A DNA stretch of 64,000 nucleotides, from positions 754,467 through 818,466 of the forward strand of contig LT598459.1 of assembly GCA_900074725.1 (NCBI GenBank), written 5' to 3'. Below, piece by piece: positions 12,146 to 21,860 of this stretch. Positions within the stretch are counted from its first letter, which is position 1. Each line of letters starts with the position of its first letter. Source of the DNA: Lachancea dasiensis (lineage: Eukaryota > Ascomycota > Saccharomycetes > Saccharomycetales > Saccharomycetaceae). The notes below the pieces were generated by a model. It worked only from the letters and a program-made list of their open reading frames with translations. It was not told the DNA's origin and made no database searches. The translations under genes were made by a program, and so were the position numbers.

Positions 12146-12820
12146 TCAGCCCTCCAGCGGGAATGCCGCCTTGTACAGGGCCTTGAAAGTTTTGTTTAAT
12201 GGGAGTCCAACAATGTTGAAGAAATCGCCATTTATCTGGGAGATCATCGCACCTCCAAAGCTTTGCACTTTGAACCCACCAGCTACGTCCAGGGCATCTC
12301 TAGAGTCCACATAGTCGTATAGAATCCCTAAAGGAAAATCAGGATCGAAATGGACCTCGGATATCTCATCAAACTGTTCGAACGAATAATCCTCGGTGTT
12401 TTGCCATATGATTAATGTGACGCTGGTAGCAACTTTGACCGGGCCGTCACTGTCCCGAAAACTTAACAGGTTTGCCAGTTGCTTCTGTGATTCTTTGGGC
12501 TTTTCATGAATGTTGTTATCGCTGTCGATGACCACAGTGTCTGCACAAATAATCAATTTAGGGCGCTTTTCAGAGGCTGATATCTCCAATTGCTTTATAT
12601 CGTCGACGATCCCAATGGCCTTGGCTCTACTCGTATCATGAACGTATCTGACAGGATCTCCCTCATATAACGTTTTATCAAGGTTCTCTTCGAACGAAGG
12701 CTTCATCAACTTGATATTAGCAAATCCCATGACATCAGTGACAATCTCGTACCTCCTCGGCGATGATGATGCCAAGATTATTTCAAACTTGTCCTCTATT
12801 TGCTTAACGACTTGTGACAT
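12146..12820 (-). CDS. Maf/HAM1-like nucleotide pyrophosphatase (YOR111W family)
   Basis: A 224-residue Maf-family protein. The N-terminal ASSSPRR motif and the ADTVV motif are the nucleotide-binding and metal-binding signatures; GGFKVQSFGG and the NGDFFNIVGLP block near the C-terminus are also typical. Maf proteins hydrolyse non-canonical or modified dNTPs and UTP/CTP to monophosphates. The likely start is the ATG at 12820 (MSQVVKQIEDKF); the frame is open 15 codons further but has no ATG there. The S. cerevisiae homologue at this place is the uncharacterised YOR111W. Confidence 0.9.
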   Translation of the reverse strand: MSQVVKQIEDKFEIILASSSPRRYEIVTDVMGFANIKLMKPSFEENLDKTLYEGDPVRYVHDTSRAKAIGIVDDIKQLEISASEKRPKLIICADTVVIDSDNNIHEKPKESQKQLANLLSFRDSDGPVKVATSVTLIIWQNTEDYSFEQFDEISEVHFDPDFPLGILYDYVDSRDALDVAGGFKVQSFGGAMISQINGDFFNIVGLPLNKTFKALYKAAFPLEG

Positions 12821-13047
12821 CTTGTTCCCTTGGCGAGTGTTGCGGGCGTATAGAACACATTGCAAGGCTTTTTTTGTTCAAAATAAAGCGCAACCTATAT
12901 AGATCAATCTAAACATTTTGAACTCGACGCTCTCTTATGCGTAGCCGCAAACAGAAGATGTTTTATCAGAATTGTGCTACGCCTCTTCGCCTATCTTTTG
13001 CAACCCGCCACTAAAATAAAATGAGTGTCGTCATGCTATTATATAAA

Positions 13048-14382
13048 CTACATGGGACGTACGTGCTCCAAAACAAGTTTATCTGTTATGCGATATATTT
13101 TCTCGGCTCGAGGCTTGCTTTCGTCTATCGGTTTCTGTTCCGGAGTATCGTCGAGTCCCTCGGATTCGCTTTCGCCTTGTTCAATGCCTGTCGCGTCCAC
13201 ACCAGCAGCGTCCGGAAACACCAGCTCGGTTCCGACAAGCTTTTGCCATGATCCTTCGTACAGTTTTTCGCCAATTTTGACCAGTGGCGCGTTGGTATCT
13301 AGTCCTGAATACTGCAGTGTTGCTCCAGATTCTACCTCGGTCTTTGTCTTTGCGCTATCGCTAGGGATGTCAACGCTGAAATAGACATGTTCGTAAGCGT
13401 CGGTATCGACCAAAGGCTTAGCTAACTCCAGTGCTGACACAGCATCGGCATGTGTCTGTTTATCTTGTGACCCTTGGGCCTCAGCTAGAGCTCGTCTTGC
13501 CTTGATGTCGGCATCCGACCCGGCTTCAAATCCATATTGGAAATCCCAATGCATTTCCTCGCCTTTAGCTAAAAATTCAGTATTTCCGTTCATTGTAAGT
13601 CTCCATCTTCTATCAGCAAGTGGCACGCTTTCCAGCTCGGGGGCAATGTCTCCATTCACAATTAGTTCGTATTTGTCAAGAGAACAACTACCACTTCTCA
13701 AAGTCGTTCCGTCCCCGTCGATAGGATCACGGCAGTTATCAAATCCCAAGAGATTCATGCCCAGAGCGATTTTAGTGGCCGCATGCGTCACCAACATAAT
13801 GGTTTCCACGTTCGGAAAGTTGGACTCGAGCTTCGACAAAAACTTAGGCCAGAACTCTCGGCACCTGCTGAAGATCTCTTGCTCCGTTTCACCTTTATCG
13901 CTAGGAATCACAGTAGCATCCCATCCAGGACTGAGCTTATTAGGAAAGAAATTGTTCAACACAGCGAACGAGGCAGGCTCCGGGATAATTGCTCGGTCGG
14001 GCTTATACCATTCACCAATCCCACGCTCAACGTTTATCGGTAGTTCGAGAAGATCCGCTATTGGCTCACACGTTTCCAAGCACCGGTAGAACGGCGAAGA
14101 GAATAGCATTTCCGGCTGATTCTCGATCGACATGATGTAGTGAGCTAGTTCCTTGGCCTGTTTCACTCCATGCTCGGCCAAAGGCACGTCGCTATTTACA
14201 CCCGTTGGAGGAGGAGGATAGGGACCTTTTGGGAGCCAATTTGAACGATAACCGTGCTATTGCAATGTGTGATTTCCAGTTAGTCATCATTGTCTGACCA
14301 GGAATGGGCCACCAGATAAGCGGAAAATCCAACTTAATTACAACTACCATACCCTTGCAATATATATGGTTTTGAGAGCCAT
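13048..14382 (-). CDS. TFC7: TFIIIC subunit tau55 (two exons, intron near N-terminus)
   Basis: Exon 1 is 14353-14382 ([10 protein letters not shown]); exon 2 is 13048-14256, beginning HGYRSNWLP. Together they give 412 residues (S. cerevisiae 435). The histidine-phosphatase fold covers about residues 1-230, with the RHG signature completed only by splicing, and [12 protein letters not shown] as the second His region. The C-terminal half carries GNTEFL and [18 protein letters not shown], the tau95-binding and conserved region. Tau55 belongs to the tauA lobe of TFIIIC, which recruits Pol III to tRNA genes. Without splicing, exon 2 lacks an ATG before residue 50. It belongs to the YOR110W position in the ancestral order. 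Confidence 0.9.
14257..14352 (-). other. TFC7 intron (96 nt)
   Basis: On the gene strand: donor GTATGG, branch-like GACTAAC and acceptor CAATAG. The intron carries a stop three codons after the donor. Joining the exons restores IAR|HGYRSNW, which matches the Tfc7 N-terminus. GTATGG is a weaker donor than GTATGT. Confidence 0.85.
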
Positions 14383-14526
14383 CTGGACAGCTTAACCGCG
14401 CTTTTGGATATCTAGGATGTTTTGATACTTTAGATATGTAATTATTGAAGTGACATATATAACCAATAAAAACATCAAATCAAACTACAACCTAAAGGAG
14501 CTATCTAAACAGCCACGTCTTCAATC

Positions 14527-15174
14527 ATGGGACCGCTCCCAGTTAAGAGGATCAAGACTTTGTCTGTAGCGCGCCCTATTCTTTATGGGAACACTGCAAA
14601 GAAAATGGGCGATGTAAAACCACCAAATGCTCCAGTTGAACATAGCCATATGTGGACTATTTTCGTTAAAGGACCCAACGGTGAGGATCTTTCCGACATC
14701 ATTAAAAGCGTGACATTCAAGCTACACGAAACCTATCCAACTCCAACTAGGGTTGTGGAGGCTCCTCCATTCGAGCTAACTGAGACGGGATGGGGAGAGT
14801 TCGAGATCAACGTCAAAATCCATTTTAGTGACGTTGCCGGAGAAAAGCCTATCAGTTTTTATCACCATTTGAGATTGCACAAGTACCATAACTCATCTGC
14901 AGCCAATGGTGTCAAGTCAGAAGGTGATTTAGAAAGTACGCAGGTTGAAGCGACGTACTACGACGAGGTTGTATTTAACGAGCCCAACGAGGATTTCTTC
15001 AAGATTTTAATGTCTAAACCTGGATACATCCTGCGATCTAACAAAACAGATGATATTGTCTTTTCTAAGCAACTAGAAAGCGAAGAGATTGACCGCATAA
15101 AGATCGGACTTCAAAAAGTTGATGACGAGATAGATATACTAAAGACGAAACTTTCGGGTTTCGTGAAGACTTAG
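14527..15174 (+). CDS. YAF9: YEATS-domain protein Yaf9 (SWR1-C and NuA4)
   Basis: A 215-residue protein (S. cerevisiae 226). The YEATS domain covers about residues 10-165: HSHMWTIFVKGPNGEDLS, ELTETGWGEFEI and SFYHHLRLH, the last holding the acyl-lysine pocket residues. The C-terminal 45 residues are a coiled coil (EEIDRIKIGLQKVDDEID). Yaf9 reads acetylated H3 and supports H2A.Z deposition. ATG at 14527. It converges with INP52 with only 90 bp between the stops. Confidence 0.95.
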   Translation: MGPLPVKRIKTLSVARPILYGNTAKKMGDVKPPNAPVEHSHMWTIFVKGPNGEDLSDIIKSVTFKLHETYPTPTRVVEAPPFELTETGWGEFEINVKIHFSDVAGEKPISFYHHLRLHKYHNSSAANGVKSEGDLESTQVEATYYDEVVFNEPNEDFFKILMSKPGYILRSNKTDDIVFSKQLESEEIDRIKIGLQKVDDEIDILKTKLSGFVKT

Positions 15175-15264
15175 AGCCAAAAGCGCGCTGAATAGTTGAC
15201 CGTTGCTGCGTGTTTTCATACGTAAAAAAACTACATGTTTGGCTTCACAGCCACCAACTCACCC

Positions 15265-18200
15265 TCATTTTGGCGTAAGTGGCTTCCACGAATCCATAGA
15301 AACATTGTCTAGCGTTGGCTTTTTGCTTGGTTTTGGAGGAGGAATCTTCGCAGTTTTGTGTTCAGCATCATCGATTGATGACACACTCTGCAGATTTTGG
15401 ATGCTCTCTTCGTTGGTCTGCTTAGAGGAGGAAGGCAGAGCTTGAGGGGCTGGAGTTGGGGAAGCCACTCTCGAGCCTGTAGCGCTCGTGCTTTTTGGTG
15501 TAAGGATAGAGGTGCTATAACCGGGTGGGAATGCCGTTTTGCGGGACGGTGGTGGCGGAGGAACGATCGAAGTGGTACTTTGAGCTTCTGGGCTACGTTT
15601 GTGAAGGTCTTTGTTACTCACGCTAGCTGCAAGCGATCCGGGTGCCGACTGTTGAGAGTTGGCTCTGGGGGCTGGAGGTGGTGGCGGCGGAACGCGAGCT
15701 CTGTTCAACGAGGTGGTTGACGGAAAAGAAACTGGATCTTTCCTCACAGGTTGCAGCGGAACAGACTGGATTGACGAAAGTTCTGAGGAGGAAGAAAGTG
15801 ATGGAGACCGCGAAGGTGATTTCACCTGGGCTGTGCCCTTGTTGAGGTCTAACAAGTTAATTGTGGACCAGTCATTGCTTTCGCCCTCAGTCGTTCTGGT
15901 TTGACGAATGTTTTCTTCGTACTCGACATCAACAAGAGCCATACTGGCTTCATTGGAACTGTCCGGATGATCCTCCTTATACTTCATGTATAACTTTTTA
16001 GTCAAATCATTTTTGATAGCCTCGTCCACAAAGTTAACTTGCGCTCTATAAGCAGCGTAAACCGGCTTATGATCACTAGCAATCAGTTGGGCATCTGAAT
16101 ACGCCAGCGGTCTCAAATTATCGCCACTGTAAACAATCCTGTCAGTCCATGATGGAGTTCGTGCTTTTTCTGAGGTATCATAGTTATTGGTACCGTGGTC
16201 GTACTTGTAAGTAGGAGGGAATTTCACCGTTGGTTCTTTGAAACCTTTGAAAATTACTCCCGAATTTATCTCTTGAGTGAGTTGATCGTAAACGAGTAGT
16301 TTGTCGGGAAAATCATCACTTGGAGGTTTGTTCAGCTCTCGCCTCACCTCCTCGTTAGGTAGCATGATTCTGTAATTCAGATCCCCATGCCAAACAATTG
16401 AGTCGTGATGTGAAATTTGCCTCGATCGGCTGAAACATATCCCTCTCGTAATGCTATCATAGTCGTTACGTCTTTCGTCGACATTGTTGACACCTGCCGC
16501 CAAGTGAGCATTCACAAAGCAAAAAGATGTGCTGCCATACGTGAATCTGATCGAAACAGCACCTTTATTCCCCGTCATACCTCCTAAGCCGGTTTTCTTG
16601 GTGGCACCCTCTACTTCCTTCACATTGTTAACCTTGTCTGACTTCACAAAAAACAAAATAAGTAAGGAGGACATTTGCTCAGCTCTTAAAAGCAAATATT
16701 GATCATTGTATTTGTTTAAGCACTCGTTGACAATATTCTGCCAAAAAGAACTCTTTGAGTAGTCAGCATTGAGGATGGAACCTGCACTCAATTCAATAAT
16801 TTCTTGCATCCCTAAAACAACCACATCAGGCCTGAACTTATCTCCAATAGGGAAGAGCCACTTCGAAAGGTCCACTTTCCGCGTAAGACCATTGACATTG
16901 TAAGTCCCCACAAAAATGTTGATGGTAGATGACGTGGTAAACTCGGACGATGCTTTGTTTAGTTCTGTTGAAATATATTCGTTGACAGGGTCAAACAAGG
17001 CGACCGCTCTCTGATTTGACAGTCTCCCTAACAACGTGTCAATGTTGACCTGCTTGTTTTTGTCCATGAAATTATTGATGTACATTCGGCTGACCGATTT
17101 GGTGGCATCTGACAACACACCAGCGAATGACATCTTACCTTTACGTGAAAACGAAGATTTGAGAGCGTTCGTCCCGGTGTAGATTTGTGAAACTTGGTCG
17201 CCATGGTCCGCCCAAAGTGTATTATGCTTAATGAATAGGTCGCTATCTGTGAACGCCGTGCCTTGCGTGGTCGACATTAGGTGGAAGTCATTCAAAAATA
17301 ATGCAAATGCGTATCGAGATATAAATTGTTGGATCAGATTAGTCCTGTCCAAACAATCAAGACAATTGGTCCTAAAAATCCCATGCTGTTCCGATAATAC
17401 TTTGTGCTCTCGTACATCGTAGGAAAAATATCCGCTCTCAAGTAGCGTTTGAGTAAGGAGTGGTTTGATTTTTGCAGCGGCAGCAAACCCCTCTTGAGAA
17501 GTTTCTTTATGGAAATCAAACTCCGTGAAAAGAATATCTCTGTTCAGTTTGTGGTCTTTAGACTTTGCAACATGCTGTTTGTAACGCGCAGAAAGTTCGA
17601 TCTCACTGGATTTTGTCGAGAGTAAGTTGACCACATGAACAGGACCATATTTGGTGATCAGTTGCGAAAAATGGTCGTCGAAAATCGGTTGCGTAGCCTC
17701 TAAAGACCTGGTAATCTGTACTTTGGGATTAATCAAAGCTGTATCTTGTTCCCAAAAAATAGGTATGCTACCTCTTATCTGAGTAAATGCATAGCAGTAC
17801 TCGCGTGAATACATAATCAGCTCGGTCTCAACAAAATTCGCAACGTTTCCTTCGTCATCGACACCACGAGCATTGTAACGCGTCCCTGCTCTTTTCCAAC
17901 TTTGTTTAGAGATTACTGTAAGCGAGACCTTGAGTTGTTTAATATATGTGATAAAGGTTTCGGCGAACCCCCGAATTACCGTGGTCAAAAATCCTTCATC
18001 ATCTAACACACGTTTCGCAGTATCATCCAAATGATTTCGAAAGGTGATAATCTCTTGCATCAGAAATGAATTCCACATGTACTCTTCCTGATAATTGTCG
18101 AAGCTCAGCGAATGAGCACTCATGCCTCTCTTTTGTAAAATGGACGTTAGATCGAACGTTGAGCTGTAATAGAAAGACCCGTTGGATAGCAGTTTACGCA

Positions 18201-18681
18201 GCTCATGACAAGGGTGGCCGGGTACCATCGGTGACTGGTCGCCGCTACTTCCACCACTACTGCCACTTCCTGGACCCGGATATGAGCCAGTTGGTGCTCT
18301 ATAGTCATCCTCGGAGGTCACTGGAAAGCCATTGGAGTCAAGCTCAACAAAGTCCCAGCGAGCATCGTTCAAACAGAAGAAGTCTACTGCAAAGATCTTA
18401 TTGACAGTCTCTTTGGGCACCGGCTGTGCAACTTTCGTTTTCCCTGTGATGGTGCAAATGAAGATTAGACCATCCAGCTCAATTAAGCCTATAAAACCAT
18501 GAACTTCGTGCGACGTCATCTTCTGGTATGAGGAGCTAATTTTTGAGGCAGGCAGCAATTCGATTGCGCAGAGCGGTTTCGTCCGATCCTCTTCATTTTC
18601 CACCGCTTTGAAAATCAGTGCATATGCTTCCGAGACAAGTGCGACTTTTCTCTCACCACTTCTTTGAACCAGAATTCGCAT
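15265..18681 (-). CDS. INP52: Synaptojanin-like phosphoinositide phosphatase (Inp52/Inp53)
   Basis: A 1138-residue protein with two phosphatase domains. The Sac1 domain covers about residues 60-480 and keeps an intact CX5RT active site (NCLDCLDRTN). The 5-phosphatase domain, about 560-870, has VLGMQEI, WHGDLNYR and SWTDRIVY with SDHKPVYA. The tail is Pro- and Ser-rich with several polyproline stretches. These enzymes dephosphorylate PI(3)P, PI(4)P and PI(4,5)P2 in endocytosis and Golgi-endosome traffic. This single copy sits where both INP52 (YNL106C) and INP53 (YOR109W) map in S. cerevisiae, so it represents the pre-WGD gene. ATG at 18681. Confidence 0.94.
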   Translation of the reverse strand: MRILVQRSGERKVALVSEAYALIFKAVENEEDRTKPLCAIELLPASKISSSYQKMTSHEVHGFIGLIELDGLIFICTITGKTKVAQPVPKETVNKIFAVDFFCLNDARWDFVELDSNGFPVTSEDDYRAPTGSYPGPGSGSSGGSSGDQSPMVPGHPCHELRKLLSNGSFYYSSTFDLTSILQKRGMSAHSLSFDNYQEEYMWNSFLMQEIITFRNHLDDTAKRVLDDEGFLTTVIRGFAETFITYIKQLKVSLTVISKQSWKRAGTRYNARGVDDEGNVANFVETELIMYSREYCYAFTQIRGSIPIFWEQDTALINPKVQITRSLEATQPIFDDHFSQLITKYGPVHVVNLLSTKSSEIELSARYKQHVAKSKDHKLNRDILFTEFDFHKETSQEGFAAAAKIKPLLTQTLLESGYFSYDVREHKVLSEQHGIFRTNCLDCLDRTNLIQQFISRYAFALFLNDFHLMSTTQGTAFTDSDLFIKHNTLWADHGDQVSQIYTGTNALKSSFSRKGKMSFAGVLSDATKSVSRMYINNFMDKNKQVNIDTLLGRLSNQRAVALFDPVNEYISTELNKASSEFTTSSTINIFVGTYNVNGLTRKVDLSKWLFPIGDKFRPDVVVLGMQEIIELSAGSILNADYSKSSFWQNIVNECLNKYNDQYLLLRAEQMSSLLILFFVKSDKVNNVKEVEGATKKTGLGGMTGNKGAVSIRFTYGSTSFCFVNAHLAAGVNNVDERRNDYDSITRGICFSRSRQISHHDSIVWHGDLNYRIMLPNEEVRRELNKPPSDDFPDKLLVYDQLTQEINSGVIFKGFKEPTVKFPPTYKYDHGTNNYDTSEKARTPSWTDRIVYSGDNLRPLAYSDAQLIASDHKPVYAAYRAQVNFVDEAIKNDLTKKLYMKYKEDHPDSSNEASMALVDVEYEENIRQTRTTEGESNDWSTINLLDLNKGTAQVKSPSRSPSLSSSSELSSIQSVPLQPVRKDPVSFPSTTSLNRARVPPPPPPAPRANSQQSAPGSLAASVSNKDLHKRSPEAQSTTSIVPPPPPSRKTAFPPGYSTSILTPKSTSATGSRVASPTPAPQALPSSSKQTNEESIQNLQSVSSIDDAEHKTAKIPPPKPSKKPTLDNVSMDSWKPLTPK

Positions 18682-19222
18682 TTTGCTCTGATTGACTAAA
18701 CTTTCAGGAGCGTCGCAAAGCTAACTGGCCGCCTATCCAACTGATTATATGAATGGCTTGACAGATGTAGAAGACCCCTTTACCAACTTTTTTCAGCCTG
18801 AGAAAACCGATTCGAGAACGACGTTAAATTGAGGGCACTATACACGGAACAACCGTCAACCTACAATATATTTGTGATACACAAGCTAACAGATCTACCG
18901 ACATCGAGTACCTCTTGAGGGCTTCCAGAGGTGTATCAGACGGATTGTAGTCATTTATTCAATGTTAACTTCAAATGATGCACTGCATTAAATCTTTATT
19001 CGATTATTCCAGTTATGTAACTATCACATATAGATGTTAGACTGAGCGCCCTCTCTTGTTATTGATAACACTGAGCACGGAGTGCCCCTGCTTGTTATTT
19101 CTACACACCATCCTCTCACTGTGCAGCTGGAAGTGAGAGGCTAAGTGATCCTAATACCGTTAAAATGTGTTAAACTTTTATTAATACTCAGTATTTTCCT
19201 ATTGATTAAGATTATCTGTCGC
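18682..19222. other. INP52 promoter / LEU4 3' flank
   Basis: About 540 bp, AT-rich toward the LEU4 end. No gene is seen. It holds the INP52 promoter and the LEU4 terminator. Confidence 0.45.
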
Positions 19223-21049
19223 TTATGCGGAAGAGGATGCTTTGGATGCTGGTTCTGGCAAAGTCACATCGCCTGATTGAACGATATTGTTGATGACAGA
19301 GAGGATGGCCTTAGTAGAAGCTTCGCCAACGTCCTCAGAAACACCAACACCCCACCTGTAAGCGTTTTCGTTATCGACCTCACGTCTGTACATGAGGTGA
19401 ATAAAAGAGGCAGCTTGGGTATTAGAACCAGAGCCCAAAGAGTGTTCGGTGTAGTTGGAGACACTAAATCTGAGATTGAAGAGGTTGGACATGGCATCTA
19501 CCAGGGACGAAATTGGACCGTTACCCGAACCCTGGATGTCGTAAATTTGCCCGTTTATCTCCACTTGACCGTTTAGAATTCTGCGTTCCTTGTCGATCTT
19601 GATGACCTCGTAGTCCACAAGGCTAATGTTACCGATGCTGCCGCTGTAGTTGTACGTGTCCTTGAACAAATCGGTAATTTCTTGCCCCTTTAGCTCTCTA
19701 CCTAGAGAGTCAGCCCTGGTTTGCACGACTGTGGAAAATTCAATCTGCAAGTTCCTAGGCAAATCTAGGCCAAGAGATCTCAAAATGACCCACGCGGCAC
19801 CACCTTTACCGGATTGGGAGTTGACTCTGATGACAGCCTCGTAGTCCCTGCCAATGTCCTTTGGATCGAGAGGCAGGTATGGAATTTTCCACTCTAGATC
19901 GCCCTTGGCACGTCTCTTTTCCTGGATAGCGAAACCTTTTTTGATGGCGTCTTGGTGAGAACCAGAGAAAGCACAGACCACCAAGTCACCGCCGTAAGGA
20001 GCTCTTGGAGAAACTGGGATCTTGTTACAGCGTTCGACAATCTCCACAACCGAGTTAAGATCCGAAAAGTCCAATTCAGGGTCCACGCCCTGTGTGTACA
20101 TGTTCAGGGCAACCGTCACAAGGTCAACGTTACCAGTACGTTCACCATTTCCAAATAGACAGCCTTCGACACGGTCGGCGCCAGCCATCACCCCCAATTC
20201 AGAGGCAGCAACACCGCAGCCACGGTCGTTGTGGGCATGGGTAGAGACACACACCTTTTCACGCTCACTTATGTGCTTGCAAAAAAACTCAATTTGGTCG
20301 GCATAGTTGTTAGGGCTAGCCACTTCGACAGTTGCAGGAAGGTTGAAAATAATTGGATTTTCCGCTGTGGGCTCCCAAGCGGCCTTGACAGCTTCGCATA
20401 TTTCCAGTGCAAACTCCGGTGGAGTGTCGCTGAAAGTTTCTGGCGAAAACTGATAAGTCCACTCGGTTGCAGCCTGGGCAGGGTCGTCCTTGGTTAGTTT
20501 TCTCACCAGGTTGGTTGCCTCTACGGCTTTGGCAACAGCCTCTTCCTGCGACATATTGAATACTATGTCACGGAACATGTCACTGGTTGCCAAGTAGACG
20601 TGGATGGTTGCCTTATTGGCCCCCGAGAGAGCCTCTACCGTTCTCTTAATCAGATGCTCCCGCGACTGCACGAGACACTGGATGCTGACATCTTCAGGAG
20701 CGTTCTCGACTGCGTACCGGGTGAAGTCAAAGTCCGTTTGCGACGCCGAGGGAAATGACACTTCTATTTCTTTGAATCCCACTTCCACAAGCTTATGGAA
20801 ATATTCCTTTTTTTGCTCGACGGACATGGGGTCCGGCAGAGATTGGTTACCGTCCCTAAGATCTGTCGAGAGCCAGCGTGGAGCTTTTGTAATTCGCTTG
20901 TCAGGCCATTCTCTATTGGGTAGATTTACTGCTGTGAATGGTTTGTATTTAACCGAAGGATCTTTCAGCATATTTTTGTAGCCAAGTTTCACCGGCGGGA
21001 TGGATTTCCCCGTGCTTTGGGCAAGCGCCACTAGACTTCTTCTAAACAT
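19223..21049 (-). CDS. LEU4: 2-isopropylmalate synthase
   Basis: A 608-residue enzyme that condenses 2-ketoisovalerate with acetyl-CoA, the first committed step of leucine synthesis. The N-terminus (MFRRSLVALAQSTGKS) is basic and lacks acids, like a mitochondrial presequence. An in-frame Met27 (codon at 20971, KNMLKDPS) could give a cytosolic form, as known for S. cerevisiae LEU4. The catalytic DRE-TIM barrel has STDLRDGNQSL and STHAHNDRG; the C-terminal regulatory domain carries the leucine feedback site (YTEHSLGSGSNTQAA region). It is single at the ancestral position of both LEU4 (YNL104C) and LEU9 (YOR108W). Confidence 0.96.
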   Translation of the reverse strand: MFRRSLVALAQSTGKSIPPVKLGYKNMLKDPSVKYKPFTAVNLPNREWPDKRITKAPRWLSTDLRDGNQSLPDPMSVEQKKEYFHKLVEVGFKEIEVSFPSASQTDFDFTRYAVENAPEDVSIQCLVQSREHLIKRTVEALSGANKATIHVYLATSDMFRDIVFNMSQEEAVAKAVEATNLVRKLTKDDPAQAATEWTYQFSPETFSDTPPEFALEICEAVKAAWEPTAENPIIFNLPATVEVASPNNYADQIEFFCKHISEREKVCVSTHAHNDRGCGVAASELGVMAGADRVEGCLFGNGERTGNVDLVTVALNMYTQGVDPELDFSDLNSVVEIVERCNKIPVSPRAPYGGDLVVCAFSGSHQDAIKKGFAIQEKRRAKGDLEWKIPYLPLDPKDIGRDYEAVIRVNSQSGKGGAAWVILRSLGLDLPRNLQIEFSTVVQTRADSLGRELKGQEITDLFKDTYNYSGSIGNISLVDYEVIKIDKERRILNGQVEINGQIYDIQGSGNGPISSLVDAMSNLFNLRFSVSNYTEHSLGSGSNTQAASFIHLMYRREVDNENAYRWGVGVSEDVGEASTKAILSVINNIVQSGDVTLPEPASKASSSA

Positions 21050-21218
21050 GTTGCAGATGAAGTATACTGATGGTTACCGCTAATAAATCAGTTTTAAGCT
21101 AGTCTTCCACTATTCGGTCGCGGAAAAAGGTTCTCGTTCTTAGTCCTTTTATAGTTTCCAAACACGTTGCTGAGCTCCAATACCGATTCAGTCACCACAA
21201 AGGCTTTTCACCTGGCAA

Positions 21219-21225
21219 GAGTCAT
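21219..21225 (-). promoter_or_regulatory. Possible Gcn4 site upstream of LEU4
   Basis: GAGTCAT on the plus strand reads ATGACTC on the LEU4 strand, the core of the Gcn4 consensus, 170 bp before the ATG. I do not see the Leu3 motif CCGGNNCCGG nearby. Support is one short motif only. Confidence 0.35.
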
Positions 21226-21860
21226 ACACCAGACATTCGCGGAGCTTTCAGTGCCTTTTCTTGTTCATCGTTAATTACATATTGTACAAAATTTTTCAGT
21301 CATTTTGGTCAATACTGACGCCGATGAGCCAAAACCATCCAGTGAGATGGTGTAGTAGTCTCGCTATGGAAATCGCACCAACCATTTTGGAAGCTTACAT
21401 TGTAGTAGAATGTAGAATAAATTCGGAGAGTTTCAGAGATATCCATAATTTGGGTGACGCCTTAGATTGTTCTGCATGTTAGAACAGAATTTCTAGGTTT
21501 GCGGAGGCATTGGCTCTGTGAGCCACTCCACTTGAGCAAGCTCTAGACAACGCGATCTGTGCGGGCGTGATATGGTCAGCTTGGCGAAAAGATGCTAGTG
21601 CCAGATACAAGCAATGAAATGACAGTAAAATATATGTAATATGACCTTTTATATATGTTACACTCTCAAAAAGGTGATAACGAGCACCAATTCGTTTGGT
21701 AGATGAGGATAGAAGTAATATTATTTTTATGCAGAAGGTAGGGGGTGGGGTGTGATGATATGCTAAATGCCGGTTGTGTGGGGGGGGGTAATATGCGAGG
21801 GGTGGAACTCGTTGGTACTCCACGGTGTTGTGGTCCTACAGGACATCGCCCAGGGATGGA
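21226..21860. other. LEU4-RGS2 intergenic region
   Basis: About 630 bp (810 bp in all between the coding regions) with no supported gene. Near 21780 is an uninterrupted G tract of nine or ten bases within GT-rich sequence, just past the RGS2 stop. Confidence 0.4.
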
